From Eretmocerus hayati (Eukaryota > Arthropoda > Insecta > Hymenoptera > Aphelinidae), in NCBI GenBank assembly GCA_029851415.1, contig CM056744.1, forward strand, positions 118,824,838 through 118,888,837: a DNA stretch of 64,000 bases. The letters run 5' to 3'. The translations under genes were made by a program, and so were the position numbers. The notes beneath the pieces were generated by a model. The model was given only the letters and a program-made list of their open reading frames with translations, was not told where the DNA came from and did no database searches. Below, piece by piece: positions 49,212-60,024 of this stretch (positions are counted from its first letter, which is position 1; every line of letters starts with the position of its first letter).

Positions 49212-52019
49212 AATATAAAACATCAAGGACGAAAAATCTACAAAATTACTCATGTTTATCATTTTTCATGACCTCCTGTTTCTTAGGCTCTGATGCAATC
49301 TCTTTCTCTGGAAAATATATCCATATTTGATATTGGAAAAATCCAAATTCATCGCGAAATCGAAATCCCAGATACTCAACAACACTTTGCTCAAAATAGA
49401 TTCCGATTATCGAAGCTATCTTTTTTTGCTCTAAACGGGTTGAAAACTTTGCAAAAAAAAAATAATTCGAAAAATGTCGAGACTCTTGCACGCTTCCTTC
49501 AGACACACTCCAACCTCTACTCAGGCTCGTTTTTTCTCGCCCAGCCTCTCAGAATTTGTAATTAAAAATTCCGACTCGCTATCTATTAGCCGATGAATAC
49601 TTCTCAGAGCTCAAAGCATACAGCTTTTTTTTTACCTTTTTTATCCATGCCAAGACCTCTCGACGACGTCTCGAAGTTCAAAGGGATAGACGAAAGCGAG
49701 AGGTTAGGATTTCGCGTTGTAATACAGCCGTAATGTAATGAGAGGGAATCGTTTAAGTGTAGGCTAGATGTAATTTCATTCAACGAAAGAAAAAAGACCC
49801 CTCAAAAAGAATATTTTTCTCTACGAGCATTCAAAGAGTATTCAAAATTGTACATTTCAAATACTTGGTGGCTGGAAAATTCGTCTTTTAGATACATATC
49901 TCAATTGACTGAAATTCTGATTTACCATACTCATACGTACACGCAAGAGACAATTCATCACGGAAAATAAGCGTTATAAAAATTTCACGGTATAATCTGT
50001 ACAATATGAAAAAATGCATCATTTTCACATCTATACAGTATCGATGATTACAATTCACCGGTTACCTGAAAATATCTGGCTGACGAATACCGAATATGTG
50101 AAATAATGATAGTTCCACGAATTCCAGAATAAACCGCGCACGTTATGAACCAATATCGCCTTTGAGCTCAGCCAAGTAGAATCTGTTTAACACGAATTTT
50201 CCCCACTCGTTTTAGCAGAATATCCATCGTTCGGCTTGCATCGAATTCTCGTTAGAAATTCATCATGTCAGCCGCTGAATCGATTTGCTGGCTTGCACAT
50301 TTCATTCTACTTTCCACTCTTTTCCATGCCAACATAGCCCTGGCATACAATTCGTCTGCTGCACTCATTTTTTATTCTGCACATTATGTTGGCCCTGCTG
50401 ATTCTGTCTATCTTTCAATTTTGACCAAAGGCTGAATTCCCAGTTGAAATTGTCTATTTTGCGTTATCCATTATTTCGTTAATACTTGATGTCACATCAT
50501 GCTAATTTAATAACTGTCTTGGCCAAATTTCCGATGGCTCCATTATTTTTAGGTTATCGACGAGGATGATTACTCTGAAATTTAGTTATCTCATCCGCAG
50601 ATTACAATAATTTCTGCCATCGACTCCCACCGTACCGATCAAATCCAACAAACTAACCAAATCTCATTACGGTTGTAATATAATGAGCTGATAGAACCGC
50701 GCACCGAGCGGAGTCGTAACGAAATCGAAACAGCATTTCAATTCTCTCTGTATCTCGTATTCCTGGTTAGTCTCATCCCGCAAATGGGACATGCAATTAC
50801 TCGTCACTCGGGCGAACCTCATCTCGCGTGTTCATGTCGCACATATGATTCGCTAAAATTGAAGTTGATGAGGTCTGACGTTACGCAAGAAGGAGTTTTC
50901 CCTCTCGAGTTTGCTTTAATCACCCCTCGTTCCATACGGGTTTTGCTCATACTGAATTCAGAGTAGTTCCATCACACCCTGCATGTAAATTCTGTAATTT
51001 CAATGCATTATTTCGACTACTGCTGTAACGTTAAATTTACCTTCTGCAAGCTCAAAAAATCGATTGAAAAATTCAATTATTTCACTTCACCTAGACGAAA
51101 TTCCCTCTTTGAGAGAAGATTCTCCGAGCTCTCACGAGGTATTTATCTAAATTATTCATCAGTGCAGGGATTTAGCGTATGCCGCCACTCTAGCACAAGT
51201 GAAGCAATTCGCATGGAACACTGCACTCCGATGTGAGTGGGTGGCCTGATTTGCTGCATCCTTTGCAAATGAAGTGAGCAGTCAGAGACGTGGTACAGCT
51301 AGCTGCATCTCACCAAAATGGCTTGATTCGCGAGATTTCGCGCGATTGGCGTTTGCGAACTCGAACGTGGATCCGCACCAGTCCTAATTTATTGGCTTCG
51401 AAAAGTCGTCCGGAAGGAATGATCCCGAGAGAGATAGACCGTTTGCGAATCGCTTCCTATATAAAGCTCATTCCCCTTCCAAACTCTCTGGGTGATTCGC
51501 TTCAAAGGCTTATTGGCTCTTTCGAATTTTCGATCGCTTCAAATGGATCAACGAGCTCGTTTCTCTCTCTCTGTAGGTACAGGAAATCGAGTTACTGAAA
51601 CGCGAAGTGAGGATCTTCGAAGTACACTTCCGGAGCTATCCTATTCACTAGGGGAAGCCAACTCGGATTTTCAAACTGTTCATCTAAAGTTTTTTTCAAG
51701 TTGGGTGATGGGCGGTTATGGTGTGCTTGATTGCCTCCCGCATTCTATGTGCGAATGATATTTTAAATCCTTCCTCTGGAATTCTAGAATAACATTTTCG
51801 ATTTCTTGTTTGTTTCAGGTAAGAATCTGAATCCCTCATTGGTGGCCTCATTATGATCGTCAGGGTCTGAAACACGATCAGTGAGTATGATGCTAAGAAA
51901 AGGTTTGAATTCTCCCACAATTTTGATTTTTCTTCATTCACGCGATTTTAACTTCGTTTCGAGGTTGTTATGCGGAACCTACAGAATTTGATAGGTTTTG
52001 AACCACCAAAGTAACCGAA
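49212..52019. other. Noncoding stretch with possible splice junctions
   Basis: No supported gene. Two good plus-strand acceptors followed directly by donor-like sequence, at 51576/51577 and 51818/51819, are described under findings. Open frames at 51290-51758 have no recognised domain. Confidence 0.4.
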
Positions 52020-52155
52020 AACGGGTCATCTATAAATGACGTCATTTTTGAACAACCACCCCCTCCCCCTCCCCCGGGCGATGAAAATTCGTATTGGCGT
52101 TGGCCGGGATTCGAACCCAAGCTTAAGTCGATGACTTCATCCACGAGGCTGCGTT
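52020..52155 (-). mobile_element. tRNA-like SINE remnant
   Basis: On the minus strand the head contains a perfect polymerase III B box, GGTTCGAATCC (52107-52117). About 25 nt upstream is an A-box-like GCAGCCTCGTGGATGA (52137-52152), similar to the D-arm region of tRNA-Arg. It does not fold as an intact tRNA. The distal part on the plus strand has TGACGTCATTTTTGAAC and a C-rich stretch (about 52037-52077). A clear target duplication was not found, so limits are approximate. Confidence 0.55.
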
Positions 52156-52259
52156 GGCATTCAATTTTGATGATTTTTCGTCAATATACTTTTGAAATCT
52201 ATACACCATAATGTAACAATATCGTGAACATGATTTAGCTGATGATTAGATCTCTATCT

Positions 52260-52538
52260 TCATAAGTCATTGTCTGTGTTTACGTGCACACATGACAGAT
52301 ATGGCAGGTATTGATCATCGAACCTTGCGAAAACTTTGCAAAACTCTCCCAGCACATTGTCTAGTCCCTCGTGAATTAGGTTATTGAGTTTGTGAGCAAT
52401 ATTGACTCTTGACTCACGTCCATTGTATACTTTTGCCGCGGAGTCATCGGCGCTAATAGAAAGCAACGTAAAGTTCGAGAAAAGGGCGTAACTGCTATCA
52501 TCGTTAGGCGCTAACACCAACATCCAGGACTTTTTTTT
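52260..52538 (-). CDS. Possible coding fragment, unrecognised
   Basis: A minus-strand open stretch ends in TGA (52260-52262). Its first ATG is at 52523 and the frame stays open a few codons further up (KKKSW...). The peptide has mixed, protein-like composition, unlike translated AT-rich sequence, with segments such as SRVNIAHKLNNLIHEGLD and DDQYLPYLSCVHV. I recognise no family. It lies 100 bp from the SINE remnant, so it may be a piece of a decayed transposon-encoded protein. No splice signals or codon bias were established. Confidence 0.2.
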   Translation of the reverse strand, partial: KKKSWMLVLAPNDDSSYALFSNFTLLSISADDSAAKVYNGRESRVNIAHKLNNLIHEGLDNVLGEFCKVFARFDDQYLPYLSCVHVNTDNDL

Positions 52539-52539
52539 T

Positions 52540-55500
52540 CTATTCTGAACCGACCAACTGTGAAAAATTGTACAGGTGGAAACTGCTGACGCAAGAGAGA
52601 ACTCGTGTTCGTAAATCCTTCAAGTGTATCGCAGCGTGATGCTTTCAAAAGTAGCTCTGGAAAAATAGTAACTGGGCTCAGAGGCAACGGTTTGTTCTCT
52701 CTGACTTCCTAAATGATCTGAGAGTAAAGAGAAAAATTTTCCATTTCAAGCGTTGTGGAGTCATGATTTTGCAGGGAGGATCAACTACTGTGAAAAATGA
52801 GGTCTTCTTGGGGAAATTTCAAAGTTCCATACGCCAATAACTGAGACGGGCTCAGATTTTTTCAGCTGTTTCTGCTTCAATACAATATTGGATCAGATCT
52901 ACAACAGAATGGACTGTCTCAGCCATACCAATCAGGCTATACGCAATAGTTTCTTTCAAATTTCATTTGCAACAAAGAATCACAGCCAAACGCTTAAAGC
53001 TAGTTTGACACTTGTCAGTCACATCATTGACTTAAAATCCCAAGATTCAATGATTCAATCGATTGAAGAAATCATCTTCGATTATGGATAATTGTAACTA
53101 TCGACAAGAATTGTTATTGTTCTCTACTGTCCGAGAGAAATAAAAAAAATCTCATGGAAAAAGCCGTTCGGTAGGATGTTCAGGTACGTATATAGATTGT
53201 ATAGCTCATTTCTTTCCTGTGCCTAGTGACCTGGTTGCGCTCTGAAAAATTCAATTGGTCGCAAGAGGAAGCATTGTGGCCCTATATAGAAAAATCCTAC
53301 CTAGCGGACCTCGATATTCCACAATTTCCGCTATATCATTTTCTAGACTGAAAAATAACAGCGAGAAATCTTTCTGCTTCAACTTATTCTATTCAAGCAT
53401 TCTCGTGCATTGACGAATTCAATGTATAAATCACCTCATGAATATTGTTTGTCAGAATTGTATTCAAATCGAAATCGTAGAAACGGTGATCGTCCGCATC
53501 TCGAGCACGAGAAATTGCGGATCAACGAACGAATTGAAAAGCTCCGAATGGCCTGGGCGGGCGGGCGTGCGGGTGAGAGCTTTTTTGAAGAGCGAAATAG
53601 TGGACGATAAGCTTTTTCCTGCCGATCTGACCACGTTTCTCGTTATGCTGAACGAGTGGTGTGAAGTTCGACGCCCACGAGGCTGACAAGACTGGAGCAC
53701 GTCGTCGCTTCTGATGGTGATTCCAACATCGCGTGTGCAAAGCGGCTGAGCTTTTTTTACTCGATTCAAGCGTCCATATAGATTTTTTGCACACTCTACT
53801 TTTTTATGCTGCGTCGGATTTGTTCTGTTGACGACAGGCTAGTTGTGGTAGTGTCGCCGGCCTCTAGAAAGCAATGAATAACGAATGAAATCAATGCAAA
53901 ATAGAAAAAAATTGAGATCGAGCCTTCGGGGGTTCTTTTTTCCTTCTATTTATTCGCCGAGAGCTTTGCAGCATTCGATCGCCTTTTCCGTTTGGCACTG
54001 CTCGGAGAGGGTACTTTTATAATCTTCCTGGCTTGAAAATGTATGTGGACTCGTTGGTGTAACTGCGATTATTTTCAATTCGCTAATGTTAGTCGGAATT
54101 TTCTATTGATAATTGGTGCCAGAACCTAGGATAATTATATTTTAGTACGGGTTGTTAGACGCGAAATTTCCTCGTGACATTATTTTTCATTCCTGAACTG
54201 TTAATCGCTAAGATTTATTTTGATCAAATCCTTGATTGCTTTTTGAGCCCAAGTTTTACCTTTTTCACAATTAGTGTTCAATCGTACTGTATTGATTTAA
54301 TTCAACTTCATTTCTTTCTTTCAAATGACAAGTTACAATAGAACTGTACATAATGCACACCGCAGAGTCGCTCTGAACAACTGTACATGGCTGACTCTTT
54401 GAAAACTAAAAACGCTAAAATGAAAAAGAAAAATAAGTAACTATAGAGACTCATTAGCAACACCTAGCACTCCAAGTTCAGGTTTTTCATTTTATTCCAT
54501 TTCAAAGTTGTATCATCGGCATGGAATTTTCAGTCAAAATAACTCATCGAGATAACTCGACAAAAGTCTCTAGGAAAAAAAAAACATTCAGGTCTGGTTT
54601 TTTATCGAAATAAATTTCAGAAATATAATCAGGAAATGAAAATTCCAGGGAAATGAAAGATACAAATAGGAGCTTTAGAGTTTAGAGTGGACATAAAATT
54701 GTTACGTGGTAAAGAAGCTTACGAATTTTTTCATTTTGGTCTTATTCCAATGATAGCATTGTAATGTGTCTTTCTACAGAGAGACCCATCAGAATGCTAC
54801 ACCCTACAGAGAATATTTTCTACATCTTGCTCTAAACTTTTGAAATTTTGAGGGAGTTGAGTGAAGTACATAATTGCATAGTAAATATGGCTACGCTTCC
54901 AGACTCCTTTGATGTTTTGGGACAGAGATATGAGTTTGAATCTAGTGTTTAACACGATCCCTTCATAATTTTCAACATCACCTAAGTTATTGTGTAACAG
55001 AGCCTCAACAACGAATTTTTCTTCCAAATTTGAAGGATTAGACTTGCAATGACCAACTTTTTCTTGTAATTTCTTTACCTCATTATGGGTATTATGCAGC
55101 AATAATGCAGTTAACGTTGAACTTTTCAATGGCAGGAGATGGGAGGGCTATTGCAGCAGCTATGCCAAACGTTCCACCAGTGGATATCGGTCTCGAGAAC
55201 AGAGGCATTGCTGGCGAGCTGGCATAATATCATCCATATCCTGATGCAAATAATTGTATGGTTTGTTCATTTATCTCGAAATTCAAAAGCATAGTAATTC
55301 TGTCTTCCATTTCTATCTCAAAATTAGTGATCACAATTTCTACATGTCAAACTTGACTGATCTTCACAATGTTTTCATTGACTCACGGTGCTTTATTCAA
55401 ATGGATCAGATCCCCATCAGGATCAAATTCATCCGAATAAACTTCCCCCTAGCTTTCTCATACCATCAGTAACAGCTGATTCTGCACACAGAAAGAGAGT

Positions 55501-58500
55501 ATATGCCTTGAGCGAATGAACAACCCGCTCCTTCTGAAAGTCCTAACTCAGCAAATTGAGGATCCCGCTAACTCAGTACCAAAGCTAAACTTTCAAGCTG
55601 TCTACAGACAGCCACTATAGCCTAACCAACAAAACGTAACCGGCCCAAGCTTTAGACGTTATAATAAACAAGAAAATGCCCAGAGGTCGGTTATATAGCG
55701 ACATTTTCACTTTGCCATGCAAATTTTCACCCTTGCGAACCTCCTAATTCCTGCAGTGCTACATCTCGCAGCATCACAACTCGAATTTTGCATTGAAATG
55801 CACAGTAGAAGAGAAATGGTGGAGAGAGTCAGAGTGAGAGAGATGTTCCTAAGGAGAATTTACACGACGGCTATTGGCTGCTACTGCTGCTGCTGCTGGT
55901 GCTTTCGACTCTGAATTTGTGGGCGTGAGATCTATATGTATGTATGTACATTGAGCTGGATCTGCATTATTCGTTGATTTCGATTTATGACCCCAGGAGG
56001 TAGGATCAGCTATATCGCGCAACGCGGATGTCCTGCTGTCTCGAGCATCGTGTATATACAGCCCATTTTGGATTATTCCTCGCGTGTGGCAATCGCAGTT
56101 ATAGTATGTGTACTAGTAGACTGCTGCCGTTGCACTAACGCGTAATGAAACGCCATCCGTCGACTTTTTATCTGTTTATGGAGCTCGCACATACCGCCCG
56201 TGTATAATACTTTTTTTTCCATTTCCCGCATACAACATCGCTAGTAAGCAGTGTATAACTAGTAGCCCAGACACGGAGGAGTGTGGCTTCGTTGCTACTC
56301 TTGTTGGCTAGCGGTGACTTTCTTTTTTTTCCGCGGTTGTGTTTTGCGAAATGTAAGAACCGCAATGGTGATAAGGTTTCCCTCAACTTCGACATTTCCC
56401 CTGTGTGTTGCAAGGAAATTACCGAGCAACGAACTTTTCTACTACTGATGTTTCATTATGGATCCCTCGCCAATTTCTGACGTTCGTTTTTTTTTTTTCA
56501 ATCTTGCTTGGACAGTCGTTGACATGAGAACGTGTCATTTATTCGGTGATCTATTTAGAATGACCGTAAGAAAATCGTGAACTTTTATCAACAAAATTCG
56601 ATGTACGGTTGGTGGAACCCTAAAATCCAATCCAATTGATGAGTAATCTTATTATCAATGTACTATTTCTTCATTCAACCAGATTTTTATGATTAAGAAC
56701 CAAAAATCGAAAAAAATGGTCAATTTGGAAGCATTTTTAGATATAGGTCAACCTGCGGCTTCAGAAACTGGTTACATCCAAGATCTTTTGAGAATTTTTC
56801 CTTTCTTCTACAAAAGTAGGACACGTATCTTTGCCCGTGTATGATTCGTTCTTGCCTCGTCGCCTTAAAAATCTACCGCTTTGTGCTTCGAAAATCACCA
56901 CTCGACATTTTTGCACTCCAGCGACTTTTACACACGGGTCATTTGCGTCCCTTTGAGTCGAAAGGTGAGAGGGATGGATATATGTGTACTCTCTTGTTGC
57001 TGGTGTGGTTCTGAAAGTACGGATCTAGGAAAAGCGATATCGAAAAGGAAGGAAAAAGAATTCGCAAAGTCATTTGCATGAAAGCCGATGCGCATCAAAA
57101 AGGAGATTGCAAAGAGTTTTCTACACGCGAAACTTGTTTTCAAAAAGCTGAAAAATTTACATAATGATTTCCGTGTCAATGCAGATATATCCTGTACTCG
57201 TTGGCTGTACACATATTTGTGATGTGTGCGTGCACTTCTAGGTCATTGGAAAGAGCATTCAGTGCAAAATGTTTTAGATTTCCAATGGCTTGAACTGTAT
57301 TTTGGATATTTTGGTTTCTAGATTCGGCCCGTGTGGTTGAATATTCTTGAAACATCTCAATTTTGAGAAGTCACATATTGAATTCTTGTATCTGCATTGA
57401 ATGAACCTACCACTCCTATTATTTGAACCATGACCCGAAGAGGAAAAGTCATTTCCGCTACGGAGTTTGAAAATGGCTAGTTTTCAAATTTATGCCAGAG
57501 CAGTATAGATCATGCAAACGTGTATTGAACACAATATTTGAAAATATTGCTGGTGAAAGTCTTGATTTACCGTGAAAATGTCAACTCCAAGTGCTGGGGA
57601 AAAATCAAATTCGTACGTCGTTTAAACCATGCGATGCTCCAATCGATCAAAACTGGCATCTTTTTGACCATCGAATTTGAAGAGTCATCCATCATCCGAA
57701 ACGCAGTTTTCATATAAACACTCTTCTATCCAGGACTCTTAAATCGCTGATGACATCAAATTCGACCTCTCTCTCAAAAAAACCCAGATTTTAATGGGCC
57801 TCCTGATTCCCCTCAATCATACACCCGCGTATCACTGGTTCAAAGTGGGAGAACGAGTCCAAAGTGCCGCTTCGTCATCCAGCAAGCCTTTCGCCGCATG
57901 ATCGTCTATTCATCAGAGACCAAGTCCCGCATCAAGATAACAGCCAGAAAATACGTGTGCGGCCTCGCAGCTGCAGCAGCGTTGACAGGAAAATTGAACA
58001 ATGATGGGGGCCCGTCGTCGTCCATTTGCCGCGGGATAATTCAGGAAACGCGTGCTGTAGAAGCCTATAGGCGCTCGTGACCGTATGGCCGGTCTAATAC
58101 TAACTCTCCGGCGTGATCGTGCAATTATCAAAGTCGTCGACCAAAGAATTACATAGCGGCTTATGGGCTATTGGGTGGCAAAGTGGTGCACTCTTGCCTC
58201 AAGCGATTGATGACTTGGGTGACCCACTCTCGACGCGCCGCGTGGCCCAGATGCGAGGGTGTCCGCGTTTCATCCGTCGCGATCTTCCGTTCGTTCCTCC
58301 TACCGCCCGATCGTCTCCCTGTCTGTCTCTCAACCCATTCACTTTCTCTGGTTATCATATATCCTGTCGTGGAGGCGGAAATTGTTTTGGACTTTTTTGT
58401 GGCAGTAGCAGGCTTCAGGAGATGCATGGCTTCGATACACGCTGGCCCGGCCACTTTTATCGGAAGAATTACCCTGATTTATGACGAGGTGGTGGCGCGG

Positions 58501-59500
58501 CGGCGGTCGCGGTCGATGCACCGCACGTTAAATTTATCGGCACTGCCCACTGAGAATTGGAGCTATTTTTTTTTGAACTCTTTCCCCCTCGTCGATAATC
58601 CCGGAAAAAATATTCGCCTCCTGATCTGAGCAGGAAGACATCTCGAACTGCATTTTCTAGAATTGCTTGCTAATATAACTCATGCAGATCAACTGTCCTT
58701 ATATGACAAAGAACGGTTGCTTTGCCTCGAAAGAGTATAGAGGTTTTTTTCTCTAGATACAGTTAGAATATTGGTTTCCTTGAAAAGATGATTACTGTAG
58801 TGAAAAATCAGTTGATCACTGCGCCAATTTACGTTTAGAGAAATGAATCTGACAAATCTTCGAACATGGTAAGATAGAGTCCTGTTAATCGCCTGTGAAA
58901 CTGATATGAAAATCAAGATACCCTAGGAGAAGTTGACTCGGATATTGAGGTTTTTCTGCAACGGAGGTCTGCTTGGACCCACTGTGAAAACGTTTAATGA
59001 ACTATGTCATATTGTAATTCAAAATTCTAACCGAACAGGCTCTTTCATCTCAATGTGCTAAGAAAAAAATAGATCAACAAGAATCAATAAATGCTTCCTC
59101 TATTCTGAAACAACGAAAGTTGTAAAAGTCATAAGTTTCCACTAGGGTCACAGAAAAATGAGAAGTCAATGAAGACTTGAGGCTTGGATTAACTTCCTTA
59201 TTTCATGCAGAAAAGTACTCAGCTCAGTTCTCCTATCTACAACTTTCGTGCTCTATCAAATCTTTTTCGCAGGAACCATTTCATTGATACGTACAACTTC
59301 CATACTTCACGCCTCGTTCACAACTTTCATTTCAAGTTCTGGAAGCCCTAATTCATCATACGTGGTTTTCGGGCGAGCTTGATACGGTTTGATCCTGTAT
59401 AAGACAGGAGAAAGTGAACGCGTTCACCATTGATGGAAACAAAACAAGAAGCTCAGCGTAGGTTTTTAGCCGTCTGACAGGTATCGCACATCCGTCTGAT
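52540..59500. other. Noncoding stretch leading to the right-hand gene
   Basis: Mostly AT-rich with CpG-richer patches near 53420-53800 and 57850-58600. A minus-strand open frame of about 110 codons (54797-55129) starts only at a TTG and is closed by a stop just upstream; it was not called. The 57850-58600 patch is open in several frames at once on both strands, which reflects base composition rather than coding. Confidence 0.4.
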
Positions 59501-59969
59501 ACTACTGCCTTTCCTGAGAATTCACGTGCACTGGTACATCATGCTACAAGCAACTTTATAGGAAAAAAAATATAGCCGTTCTCTCGCGTATTTGGAGTAT
59601 GATGTCGAATCGGCGAATGGGCGAGGGATTGGAGGAGCAGGATGGGTGAGGAGAAAAGAAAGAGCGTCGGGAAGAGAGGGGTAAACATTGGCGGTGGCGG
59701 CAACTGTAGACGGCACTTGTGCGCGGTGGTGAGGTGCGCGAGCCAACTGGTGGGAGGTCTAACTCCCCTCGTCCTGCTGAGCCAACAGTCGCAGAGTCAG
59801 TGCAGCTCCGGCGACTGGCGCGTACGGGCCGCCGTACGTAGCGCAGCGACAGAGCCAGTACTCGCCGCGAGTGTTTTCCCATACACCCAAAGTCACGGGT
59901 GCCCATCAAAAACTTCCCGGCCCGCGCGTTTCCGAATTCACGTGTCGCGCGCTGTTGTGAGGTTCAGAA

Positions 59970-59978
59970 ATGGGCTGA
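59970..59978 (+). promoter_or_regulatory. Minimal upstream open frame ATG GGC TGA
   Basis: A two-codon upstream frame 55 nt before the main ATG. A is at -3, so it could be recognised by scanning ribosomes. Confidence 0.45.
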
Positions 59979-59997
59979 GACTGTGAGACTGTGTGTG

Positions 59998-60003
59998 ATG
60001 TAG
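59998..60003 (+). promoter_or_regulatory. Start-stop upstream element ATG TAG
   Basis: An ATG followed directly by TAG, 22 nt after which the main ATG begins. G is at -3. Start-stop elements are known to stall or bleed off scanning ribosomes. The TAG is also in frame with the main coding region and closes it upstream. Confidence 0.5.
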
Positions 60004-60024
60004 TGATTGTGTTCTCTACAAAAC

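Larger units (their letters stand above)
59500..60024 (+). promoter_or_regulatory. CpG-rich promoter/5' UTR region of the right-hand gene
   Basis: The 500 bp before the start codon are GC- and CpG-rich compared with the flanks. An insect-type initiator match TCAGT lies at 59797-59801 and could be a transcription start. No TATA box is apparent at the expected distance. Two tiny upstream frames (59970-59978 and 59998-60003) fall in the presumed leader. A splice acceptor-like TTCAG at 59963-59967 has a poor pyrimidine tract, so an upstream noncoding exon can be neither shown nor excluded. Confidence 0.4.

Noticed and set aside
52097..52152. Intact tRNA gene
   Set aside because: The B box is perfect, but the acceptor and anticodon stems do not pair properly, so it is a SINE head or pseudogene.
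54797..55129. 110-codon minus-strand open frame
   Set aside because: Begins at TTG, not ATG, with a TAG a few codons upstream and no acceptor. The peptide matches no family I know.
58113..58629. Several long open frames on both strands (up to 152 codons)
   Set aside because: Three or more frames are open at once, which signals GC-rich composition rather than coding. No family recognised.
60007..60024. Extension of the orphan protein by six residues upstream of the ATG
   Set aside because: It would require a TTG start directly after in-frame stops. The ATG at 60025 has a good context.
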